Origin: Anagrus nilaparvatae
Taxonomy: Eukaryota; Arthropoda; Insecta; Hymenoptera; Mymaridae
NCBI GenBank assembly: GCA_022575985.1
Contig: JAKSXM010000247.1
Location: 6,037,501-6,101,500 of the forward strand
Reading direction: 5' to 3'
Length of the DNA stretch: 64,000 bases
Shown: in pieces, positions 21,699 through 30,199 of the stretch
Layout: the number at the start of each line of letters is the position of its first letter
Numbering within the stretch: position 1 is the stretch's first letter
Position numbers and translations under genes: made by a program
The notes under the pieces: model-generated
Told to the model about the DNA's origin: nothing
Databases searched by the model: none
Seen by the model: the letters and a program-made list of their open reading frames with translations, nothing else

Positions 21699-22556
21699 TT
21701 ATAACAAATCAATATTATTTTTAAGTTTCATTTTTCTATAACGTCTGCGTAAAATATTCATTAAATCAAATGCCCTAAAAGCTATCATCTCATGTAAAAT
21801 AACTCTTTTCTGACATTGTAAAATAGACTCATTCGTGGCAAAAATTCCTACATAGCTTTCAATATCTGATAATTTCATTTCACATAGTTTACGAAAAACA
21901 AATATTTCACTTAGTAGAGCTGGTTGATCGCCTATATGTAAATCATCGCAAAAATTAATTATTCCTTCAAGAACTTTCGTACATTCAACCTCAATTAAGT
22001 TAAGTAGCTGGATTCGTACTAGAATACACGATGATATTTTACGTATACTTTCAAAAGTAACTTCATGCACATAACTTGACAAATGTGTGGTGGGTCTTTT
22101 GCGTCGCAATCTAGGTCCACCATCATTTATGCTTGGCCGATCTTCGATTAAAATTGCTCTCTTGTTCTGAGCATATGTAAAAATAACATCGAATCCCGCT
22201 GCACTTATTTTTTTTGGGTTACCTATTTTTTGAAAAGTATGATCATCTCCAAAATAAGCCGCTATAGTTTCGAAATGTTTATAAAATTCTAGCCACGCAT
22301 CGGAATCAAAATTTATAATTTTACTAGATGATAATGTTAAACTTATTATCTTCTGAAATTCTTGACCACGAAATGTTATACCTGCTGTTATGCTTTTAGA
22401 ATTACCATCATTTAATGGATAAGTACTTGCGAATATTAAATTTTGCGATTCAAATCTTTGAGCCAGTGGCCCTTTGTGTTCTTTAAATTTTTTAACACTC
22501 ACTTCTGTTGACTTTTCAATAATTTGATTTTCTAATAGCGGTTGCGAAAACTCCAT
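21699..22556 (-). CDS. Polinton accessory protein B (paralogue of A)
   Basis: Start taken at the ATG at 22,556 (285 residues); the frame is open to 22,613. Function unknown. Landmarks aligned with protein A: QNLIFASTYPLN, NSKSITAGITF, W.EFYKHFETIAAYF, NPKKISAAGFDVIFTYA, ILIEDRPSIN, then a helical C terminus. Identity looks low but the motif order is the same, so this is an old duplication followed by inversion. It is the only minus-strand gene of the element and begins close to the right TIR, so it probably has its own promoter there. Confidence 0.75.
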   Translation of the reverse strand: MEFSQPLLENQIIEKSTEVSVKKFKEHKGPLAQRFESQNLIFASTYPLNDGNSKSITAGITFRGQEFQKIISLTLSSSKIINFDSDAWLEFYKHFETIAAYFGDDHTFQKIGNPKKISAAGFDVIFTYAQNKRAILIEDRPSINDGGPRLRRKRPTTHLSSYVHEVTFESIRKISSCILVRIQLLNLIEVECTKVLEGIINFCDDLHIGDQPALLSEIFVFRKLCEMKLSDIESYVGIFATNESILQCQKRVILHEMIAFRAFDLMNILRRRYRKMKLKNNIDLL

Positions 22557-22689
22557 ATTGATTTTTATTTGCGCTTTATATTTATTATTAAAAAAACCAG
22601 ATAAACCTCCCAAAAGCTATCTCGTAAAAGCTATCTAAATAATCCATGTATTACAACGTATGCTTATAAATTTAAAAAAATCTAAAAAA

Positions 22690-23069
22690 ATAAGTGGTGG
22701 GTGAAAAAAAAGTTGACTGGTAAGGGATGGGTGGGTGGTGTGAGTTAGAAAACGTTTAAAAAAACTGAAAAAAATATCATTTGACCTAGTTAAATATGAG
22801 GGGGGAAAAGTTGGATGGGATGGAGGGGGTGGTAGAGGGTAATGACCTTATGATTATGGTTGACCCATTGACTAACCTTACTATGACGTCAGAGGTCATT
22901 TACACCTGTTGACATAGATAAACTGATAAGGATAGATAGCACAATAGTACTATTGCGTGAGAGGTCATTAACCCTGTTTACATAGATAAGGTGATAAGAA
23001 TTCGTAGAGCAATAGTACTATTGCGTAAGAGGTCATTCACCCTAGTTCTATATAGATATACCTACTACT
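22690..23069. repeat. Polinton right TIR
   Basis: Reverse complement of 5,119-5,500, ending CCTACTACT. It carries the mirror-image iteron set. The outer 250 bp match the left TIR nearly perfectly. Confidence 0.9.
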
Positions 23070-23075
23070 TATATA
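23070..23075. repeat. Polinton TSD, right copy (tatata)
   Basis: Immediately follows the right terminus and matches 5,113-5,118. The next bases (ttatttgcaattataacgac) already belong to the inverted satellite unit. Confidence 0.85.
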
Positions 23076-23311
23076 TTATTTGCAATTATAACGACTTTTT
23101 TCGAATGAAGATTTTATATACTTTTAATCAACATTATACTGCTTTTAATTATTTAAATATGAAATACAATGTATTTTCATACTATGTAGGAGCAGTTTTA
23201 ATAATTTTTTAAAAATATTAGATCTTTTTGTAAATAATTTTTATAAACTTTTTTAAGCTAATAAAAGCTTAAAGAAGCTAATTCATGAAGAAAAAAAATG
23301 TCCATCATTTT

Positions 23312-23384
23312 ATCCCCAGGAGGGTTCGAACCTCCAACCTTATGTATTAGCCACATACGCGCTAGCCACTTGCGCCATGGAGAC
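23312..23384 (-). tRNA. tRNA-like gene 1 (inverted unit)
   Basis: 73-nt cloverleaf: acceptor GTCTCCA/TGGGGAT, D-arm GCGC/GCGC, anticodon arm TATGT-GGCTAAT-ACATA, variable AGGTT, T-arm GGAGG-TTCGAAC-CCTCC. Positions 34-36 read CTA, but position 33 is G, not the near-universal U. A B-box ggttcgaaccc and a downstream T-run (complement of 23,291-23,298) fit Pol III. The terminal pair is G-U. Confidence 0.7.
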
Positions 23385-23845
23385 GGACACCACTTGAGAC
23401 AATCAAACACACTTTTATCCTTCAAGAATGGCAACTATATAGTCAAGTGCCTATGATAAGGAAGAAATTTTTATACATTCGATAGTAAAATTTATTTATT
23501 TATTTATTTTTTTTTTTTTCTCCAAGAATTAGCTTCTTTAAGCTTTTATTAGCTTAAAAAAGTTTATAAAAATTATTTACAAAAAGATATAATATTTTTA
23601 AAAAATTATTAAAACTGCTCCTACATAGTATGAAAATACATTGTATTTCATATGTATATAGTTAAAAGCAAAATAATGTTGATTAAAAGTATATAAAATC
23701 TTCATTCGAAAAAAGTCGTTATAATTGCAAATAATATTAATTTACTATCGAATGTATAAAAATTTCTTCCTTATCATAGGCACTTGACTATATAGTTGCC
23801 ATTCTGGAAGGATAAAAGTGTGTTTGATTGTCTCAGGTGGTGTCC

Positions 23846-23918
23846 GTCTCGATGGCGCAAGTGGCTAGCGCGTATGTGGCTAATACATAAGGTTGGAGGT
23901 TTGAACCCTCCTGGGGAC
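23846..23918 (+). tRNA. tRNA-like gene 2
   Basis: Same fold as the array consensus. C6 to G breaks one acceptor pair, and the T-loop is TTTGAAC, weakening the B-box. Probably a degenerate unit. Confidence 0.6.
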
Positions 23919-24265
23919 AAAATGATGGACATTTTTTTTCTTCAAGAATTAGCTTCTTCAAGCTTTTATTAGCTTAAAAAAGTTTATAAAAATTATTTAC
24001 AAAAAGATCTAATATTTTTAAAAAATTATTAAAACTGCTCCTACATACTATGAAAATACACTGTATTTCATATGTAAATAGTTAAAAGCAGTATAATATT
24101 GATTAAAAGTATATAAAATCTTCATTCGAAAAAAGTCGTTATAATTGCAAATAATATTAATTTACTATCGAATGTATAAAAATTTCTTCCTTATCATAGG
24201 CACTTGACTATATAGTTGCCATTCTTGAAGGATAAAAGTGTGTTTGATTGTCTCAGGTGGTGTCC

Positions 24266-24338
24266 GTCTCCATGGCGCAAGTGGCTAGCGCTTATGTGGC
24301 TAATACATAAGGTTGGAGGTTCGAACCCTCCTGGGGAC
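24266..24338 (+). tRNA. tRNA-like gene 3
   Basis: Consensus fold; only position 26 differs (G to T). Intact A-box and B-box. Followed by an eight-T run at 24,351-24,359. Confidence 0.7.
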
Positions 24339-24685
24339 AAAATGATGGACATTTTTTTTCTTCAAGAATTAGCTTCTTTAAGCTTTTATTAGCTTAAAGA
24401 AGTTTATAAAAATTATTTACAAAAAGATCTAATATTTTTAAAAAATTATTAAAACTGCTCCTACATAGTATGAAAATACATTGTATTTCATATGTAAATA
24501 GTTAAAAGCAGTATAATGTTGATTAAAAGTATATAAAATCTTCATTCGAAAAAAGTCGTTATAATTGTAAATAATATTCATTTACTATCGAATGTATAAA
24601 AATGTCTTCCTTATCATAGGCACTTGACTATATAGTTGCCATTCTGGAAGGATAAAAGTGTGTTTGATTGTCTCAGGTGGTGTCC

Positions 24686-24758
24686 GTCTCCATGGCGCAA
24701 GTGGCTAGCGCGAATGTGGCTAATACATAAGGTTGGAGGTTCGAACCCTCCTGGGGAC
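24686..24758 (+). tRNA. tRNA-like gene 4
   Basis: Consensus fold except 27 T to A, which loses the first anticodon-stem pair (AATGT/ACATA). Confidence 0.65.
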
Positions 24759-25105
24759 AAAATGATGGACATTTTTTTTCTTTAAGAATTAGCTTCTTTA
24801 AGCTTTTATTAGCTTAAAAAAGTTTATAAAAATTATTTACAAAAAGATCTAATATTTTAAAAAAATTATTAAAACTGCTCCTACATAGTATGAAAATACA
24901 TTGTATTTCATATGTAAATAGTTAAAAGCAGTATAATGTTGATTAAAAGTATATAAAATCTTCATTCGAAAAAAGTCGTTATAATTGCAAATAATATTCA
25001 TTTACTATCGAATGTATAAACATTTCTTCCTTATCATAGGCACTTGACTATATAGTTGCCATTCTTGAAGGATAAAAGTGTGTTTGATTGTCTCAGGTGG
25101 TGTCC

Positions 25106-25178
25106 GTTTCCATGGCGCAAGTGGCTAGCGCGTATGTGGCTAATACATAAGGTTGGAGGTTCGAACCCTCCTGGGGAC
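25106..25178 (+). tRNA. tRNA-like gene 5
   Basis: Consensus fold; acceptor GTTTCCA has a U-G pair at position 3. The same variant recurs in gene 10, five units away. Confidence 0.68.
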
Positions 25179-25525
25179 AAAATGATGGACATTTTTTTTC
25201 TCCAAGAATTAGCTTCTTTAAGCTTTTATTAGCTTAAAAAAGTTTATAAAAATTATTTACAAAAAGATCTAATATTTTTAAAAAATTATTAAAACTGCTC
25301 CTACATAGTATGAAAATACATTGTATTTCATATGTAAATAGTTAAAAGCAGTATAATGTTGATTAAAAGTATATAAAATCTTCATTCGAAAAAAGTCGTT
25401 ATAATTGCAAATAATATTCATTTACTATCGAATGTATAAAAATTTCTTCCTTATCATAGGCACTTGACTATATAGTTGCCATTCTTGAAGGATAAAAGTG
25501 TGTTTGATTGTCTCAAGTGGTGTCC

Positions 25526-25598
25526 GTCTCCATGGCGCAAGTGGCTAGCGCGAATGTGGCTAATACATAAGGTTGGAGGTTCGAACCCTCCTGGGGAC
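25526..25598 (+). tRNA. tRNA-like gene 6
   Basis: Consensus fold with the AATGT anticodon-stem variant also seen in gene 4. Confidence 0.65.
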
Positions 25599-25945
25599 AA
25601 AATGATGGACATTTTTTTTCTTCAAGAATTAGCTTCTTCAAGCTTTTATTAGCTTAAAAAAGTTTATAAAAATTATTTACAAAAAGATCTAATATTTTTA
25701 AAAAATTATTAAAACTGCTCCTACATAGTATGAAAATACACTGTATTTCATATGTAAATAGTTAAAAGCAGTATAATATTGATTAAAAGTATATAAAATC
25801 TTCATTCGAAAAAAGTCGTTATAATTGCAAATAATATTAATTTGCTATCGAATTTATAAAAATTTCTTCCTTATCATAGGCACTTGACTATATAGTTGCC
25901 ATTCTTGAAGGATAAAAGTGTGTTTGATTGTCTCAGGTGGTGTCC

Positions 25946-26018
25946 GTCTCCATGGCGCAAGTGGCTAGCGCGTATGTGGCTAATACATAAGGTTGGAGGT
26001 TCGAACCCTCCTGGGGAC
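25946..26018 (+). tRNA. tRNA-like gene 7 (consensus)
   Basis: Array consensus, all four stems paired: 7-bp acceptor with one U-G pair, 4-bp D, 5-bp anticodon, 5-bp T. The body closely resembles metazoan tRNA-Asn (GTCTC, TGGCGCAA, GCGCG, AAGGTTGG, GGTTCGA), but the anticodon loop is GGCTAAT, not the CTGTTAA of Asn. Confidence 0.72.
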
Positions 26019-26365
26019 AAAATGATGGACATTTTTTTTCTTTAAGAATTAGCTTCTTTAAGCTTTTATTAGCTTAAAAAAGTTTATAAAAATTATTTAC
26101 AAATAGATCTAATATTTTTAAAAAATTATTCAAACTGCTCCTACATAGTATGAAAATACATTGTATTTCATATGTAAATAGTTGAAAGCAGTATAATGTT
26201 GATTACAAGTATATAAAAACTTCATTTGAAAAAAGTCGTTATAATTGCAAATAATATTCATTTACTATCGAATGTATAAAAATTTCTTCCTTATCATAGG
26301 CACTTGACTATATAGTTGCCATTCTTGAAGGATAAAAGTGTGTTTGATTGTCTCAGGTGGTGTCC

Positions 26366-26438
26366 GTCTCCATGGCGCAAGTGGCTAGCGCGTATGTGGC
26401 TAATACATAAGGTTGGAGGTTCGAACCCTCCTGGGGAC
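26366..26438 (+). tRNA. tRNA-like gene 8 (consensus)
   Basis: Identical to the consensus over all 73 nt; A-box, B-box and downstream T-run present. Confidence 0.72.
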
Positions 26439-26785
26439 AAAATGATGGACATTTTTTTTCTTTAAGAATTAGCTTCTTTAAGCTTTTATTAGCTTAAAAA
26501 AGTTTATAAAAATTATTTACAAAAAGATCTAATATTTTAAAAAAATTATTAAAACTGCTCCTACATAGTATGAAAATACATTGTATTTTATATGTAAATA
26601 GTTAAAAGCAGTATAATGTTGATTAAAAGTATATAAAATCTTCATTCGAAAAAAGTCGTTATAATTGCAAATAATATTCATTTACTATCGAATGTATAAA
26701 CATTTCTTCCTTATCATAGGCACTTGACTATATAGTTGCCATTCTTGAAGGATAAAAGTGTGTTTGATTGTCTCAGGTGGTGTCC

Positions 26786-26858
26786 GTCTCCATGGCGCAA
26801 GTGGCTAGCGCGTATGTGGCTAATACATAAGGTTGGAGGTTCGAACCCTCCTGGGGAC
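26786..26858 (+). tRNA. tRNA-like gene 9 (consensus)
   Basis: Identical to the consensus over all 73 nt; A-box, B-box and downstream T-run present. Confidence 0.72.
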
Positions 26859-27205
26859 AAAATGATGGACATTTTTTTTCTTTAAGAATTAGCTTCTTTA
26901 AGCTTTTATTATCTTAAAAAAGTTTATAAAAATTATTTACAAAAAGATCTAATATTTTAAAAAAATTATTAAAACTGCTCCTACATAGTATGAAAATACA
27001 TTGTATTTCATATGTAAATAGTTAAAAGCAGTATAATGTTGATTAAAAGTATATAAAATCTTCATTCGAAAAAAGTCGTTATAATTGCAAATAATATTCA
27101 TTTACTATCGAATGTATAAACATTTCTTCCTTATCATAGGCACTTGACTATATAGTTGCCATTCTTGAAGGATAAAAGTGTGTTTGATTGTCTCAGGTGG
27201 TGTCC

Positions 27206-27278
27206 GTTTCCATGGCGCAAGTGGCTAGCGCGTATGTGGCTAATACATAAGGTTGGAGGTTCGAACCCTCCTAGGGAC
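27206..27278 (+). tRNA. tRNA-like gene 10
   Basis: Acceptor GTTTCCA against TAGGGAC, so one pair is lost as well as the U-G at position 3. Other arms are consensus. Confidence 0.6.
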
Positions 27279-27625
27279 AAAATGATGGACATTTTTTTTC
27301 TCCAAGAATTAGCTTCTTTAAGCTTTTATTAGCTTAAAAAAGTTTATAAAAATTATTTACAAAAAGATCTAATATTTTTAAAAAATTATTAAAACTGCTC
27401 CTACATAGTATGAAAATACATTGTATTTCATATGTAAATAGTTAAAAGCAGTATAATGTTGATTAAAAGTATATAAAATCTTCATTCGAAAAAAGTCGTT
27501 ATAATTGCAAATAATATTCATTTACTATCGAATGTATAAAAATTTCTTCCTTATCATAGGCACTTGACTATATAGTTGCCATTCTTGAAGGATAAAAGTG
27601 TGTTTGATTGTCTCAGGTGGTGTCC

Positions 27626-27698
27626 GTCTCCATGGCGCAAGTGGCTAGCGCGTATGTTGCTAATACATAAGGTTGGAGGTTTGAACCCTCCTGGGGAC
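27626..27698 (+). tRNA. tRNA-like gene 11
   Basis: Anticodon loop TGCTAAT (32 G to T, still G33) and T-loop TTTGAAC. Last complete unit before the array decays. Confidence 0.6.
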
Positions 27699-27973
27699 AA
27701 AATGATGGACATTTTTTTTCTTCAAGAATTAGCTTCTTTAAACTTTTATTAGCTTAAAAAAGTTTATAAAAATTATTTACAAAAAGATCTAATATTTTTA
27801 AAAAATTATTAAAACTGCTCCTACATAGTATGAAAATACATTGTATTTTATATATGTAAATAGTTAAAAGCAGTATAATGTTTATTAAAAGTATATAAAA
27901 TCTTATTCGAAAAAAGTCGTTATAATTGCAAATAATATTAATTTACTATCGAATGTATATAAGTTGATATATA

Positions 27974-28290
27974 TTCCTTTGGTAGAATTGTAAAAATATA
28001 GTCAAATTTTCAAAAAAAATTTGTTTAATTAAAATATCTCTATTTTTACCCAAAAGATTAAGAAAAAACGAGAGGTTCACATCTTTTTAAACCGATAGTA
28101 TTTACTTGCGATTTTGGCAATTCTTCACTTTTCTAGGTACGAGCCGTAAATATACTATACACAAAGAAAAGAAACCGATGGGTTATAACAATTTGAAAAA
28201 TTTTGATTAAAAAAACAAGTTTAAAAAGTTCTTTTTTACAAATTTTGAACATTTTTGTTAAGATTATATATATTTGTAGAAATCGAGTTT
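27974..28290. other. AT-rich spacer, no gene seen
   Basis: Begins where the satellite stops. No ORF, repeat match or RNA gene recognised. Confidence 0.5.
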
Positions 28291-28826
28291 GTGTATGTGT
28301 ATTAGAGTATTTCTAATTTTTTTTTTTTCGATATTTTTTGGCTCCCCCCATTTTTTTCAAATATTTAGGTCATTAAAAACCCCCAGCTCCAAGGATTTTG
28401 ATTTTCGATTTTTTTAACCCGTGCAACGGGCACTTGAAGTTTCCCATATAACATGGGAATTTTGGGTTTTTAACTATACAAATTTTTACAAAATCCAAAA
28501 AGCGTTTTAAAAAGCTAATTTTTACTGAAAACATACTTTTATATGTTGTAAAACATGCAAAATCCCCTCTATTTATTCCAAAGGGTATTTTGGGGCTAGA
28601 GACGCAAATTTACATGTTGGCTCAATCTCATAAAACAGGGTTTTTTGGTAATTTTCGATAAAACGCTACAACCTCAAAAACGAACCAAAATACTTCTGGT
28701 TAGTCTACTTTTTTTGGTTCAAATGTTACTGATTCTCTCAGCGCTATTGGCAAAAAAATCTACCACCGCGGGTAAGGGTTGCGCTGTTAAAAAATCCAAT
28801 ATGGCGTCTCACAACATGCTAGCATA
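28291..28826. repeat. Left arm of a long inverted repeat (candidate transposon end)
   Basis: Matches the reverse complement of 36,612-37,618 over landmarks ttggctcccccc, ccagctccaaggattttga, cacttgaagtttccca, tttctagcccc-like, ggctcaatctcataaaa and gacgccatat. Divergence is considerable (indels, many substitutions), so it is an old element. The right arm carries an extra 434-bp foldback. Confidence 0.65.
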
Positions 28827-28880
28827 ATATCTTATAATATAAATATTATTGTTTTTTCAAGTTTTTTCAAATTGTTTTAA

Positions 28881-29054
28881 GAAAATGTTGCGAATTTGTA
28901 TGAGAAATATATACAATTATGCACTAATACTTGGTCTAGGAGTTATGTTGAAGGTGAAAGAATTTTAAATTCTAATTTAATTGTTATTTGTGGGGTAACT
29001 AGGATAGAAAATAATACAGTTTTTCTGTATTCATTAATTTTACAAACGTCACAC
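28881..29054 (+). pseudogene. SWIM-type gene fragment, 5' part
   Basis: Open frame (YEKYIQLCTNTWSRSY..., ending LILQTSH) that runs directly into the left LTR of the 29,055-35,955 element. The same frame continues after the right LTR (35,960) into a SWIM zinc-finger motif, so this is one coding exon split by the insertion. An acceptor-like ttttaag precedes the open frame. The host protein is not identified; SWIM proteins of this kind are often transposon-borne. Confidence 0.6.
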
Positions 29055-29720
29055 TGTAATAGCTGGCAAAGCATAAAGCCAGCTTTACCATAAGTCATCG
29101 ACCAAGGGTTATCCTGCGTCGATCAAGAAGTAACACATAAATATTAATTCGTTTTACAAAAGTTAAAACCGAAAGTAAGCTGGATTACATGTGAAGCATC
29201 AGGCCACGTAATAACGAGGTCAACTACAAATAAGAATAAGACGGATCCTGTTTGGAGGTCCTTTACGCACCACTAGTAACCAGCTCATCAAGAATCATAT
29301 AAATATAGCCGAAAAATCAGAATCTGGGTCAGACCATCGACAGTCGTCCATACGTTTAGTCGTACGGGCTATTCGATCTCCGGTCGAGCTTCCGAACAGT
29401 CGCAAATTATCTATCTTCAATCTCTATTTTCGCGACTACTCTAATTAACTGTTTGACTTATAACTATTTATTGTACGTTAACTTGTAAACCATTTAAACA
29501 TTTATTTTATAATAAACTCTAAGTTTTCATCAAAGGTATAAGATTTATTTAGTAAATATAGTCCTAAACATTTGTCCTTTTAATACAGTTTTGCCTTATT
29601 CCTTACGGGAATTTGTCGCTAGTTGTTGAATCCAATATAAAATATATTAAAATATTAGAATCCAGTATAACACATAGTAAAATCAGTTTGTAATCGGTAC
29701 CAAAATATTTAACCGTTACA
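29055..29720 (+). repeat. Left LTR (666 bp)
   Basis: TG...CA ends; nearly identical to 35,290-35,955. Contains aataaa near 29,511. Confidence 0.92.
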
Positions 29721-29872
29721 TGGGGGCCCATCATCCGGACGAGCTGTATTAAGGAGACAAGGTTTAAGATTTTATTTTTACTACTTTATTACTCTGCTAT
29801 TTTCACTTTATTTATACTAAAGTTATAAAAACGCAAGTTTTTACAAAATAACTTTAACCATATTTCAAAGTC

Positions 29873-30140
29873 GACGGGGAAACATCAAGTTTTCATAAAC
29901 CGGGCAAATACATAGGTATTTGCAGACTAAGAAATATACAATTTTGTTCTTTAGTTGACGGGGAAACGTCAAGTTTCTGTCAACCGGGCAAATACAAAGG
30001 TATTTGCAAACTAAAGACCTTTCTTTTCAAAAAAAAAAAAACACTTTCTATTTTTCTATTTTTGTAAAAGTTTTACTGACGAGGAGGTATCAAGCCTTCA
30101 TAAATCGGGTCAATACAACGGTATTGGCAAGTAATTCTTT
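29873..30140 (+). repeat. Three leader repeats with short hairpins
   Basis: Three copies (about 29,873, 29,953 and 30,075) of a 65-75-bp block: tgacgggga(a)acatcaag, ccgggcaaatac, then ggtatttgca. The AAATAC/GTATTT parts can form a small stem. The position between PBS and gag suggests a packaging or dimerisation role; this is inference. Confidence 0.6.
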
Positions 30141-30199
30141 TGTAGAATCAAAATATACGTAATACTTTCACTCTTAAACTAAAAACTCTTACTTTCAAA

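Larger units (their letters stand above)
5119..23069 (+). mobile_element. Complete Polinton/Maverick DNA transposon
   Basis: A 17,951-bp self-synthesising element. The TIRs begin AGTAGTAGGTATATC and a 6-bp tatata TSD flanks it. The plus strand encodes a spliced leader protein, family-B DNA polymerase, FtsK/HerA-type ATPase, two conserved unknown proteins, rve integrase, penton-like protein, basic core-like protein, double-jelly-roll capsid protein, adenain-like protease and an accessory protein. A paralogue of the accessory protein is on the minus strand. This is the full replication, morphogenesis and integration set known for the family, with no frameshift or premature stop seen. It is a candidate recently active, possibly virion-forming copy; activity is inference. 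Confidence 0.95.
23076..27960. repeat. 420-bp tandem satellite carrying tRNA-like genes
   Basis: One inverted unit (about 23,076-23,490) is followed by ten direct units of exactly 420 bp (23,521-27,720) and a partial unit to about 27,957. Each full unit has an aagaattagcttctt block, a ctcctacatag(t/c)atgaaaatac block, cttccttatcataggcac, then a 73-nt tRNA-like gene and a run of T. Units differ at a few per cent of sites, and shared variants recur at non-adjacent units (for example 23,941 and 25,621), indicating gene conversion or higher-order amplification. Confidence 0.95.

Noticed and set aside
23312..27698. Idea that the CTA-anticodon tRNA-like genes suppress the in-frame stops of neighbouring retroelements
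   Set aside because: CUA would read UAG, but the interruptions are UGA (BEL) and UAA (gag-only element). G33 also argues against decoding.
23521..27720. Regular array considered as CRISPR-like
   Set aside because: The whole 420-bp unit is repeated with no unique spacers, in a eukaryotic setting with a tRNA-like gene in each unit.
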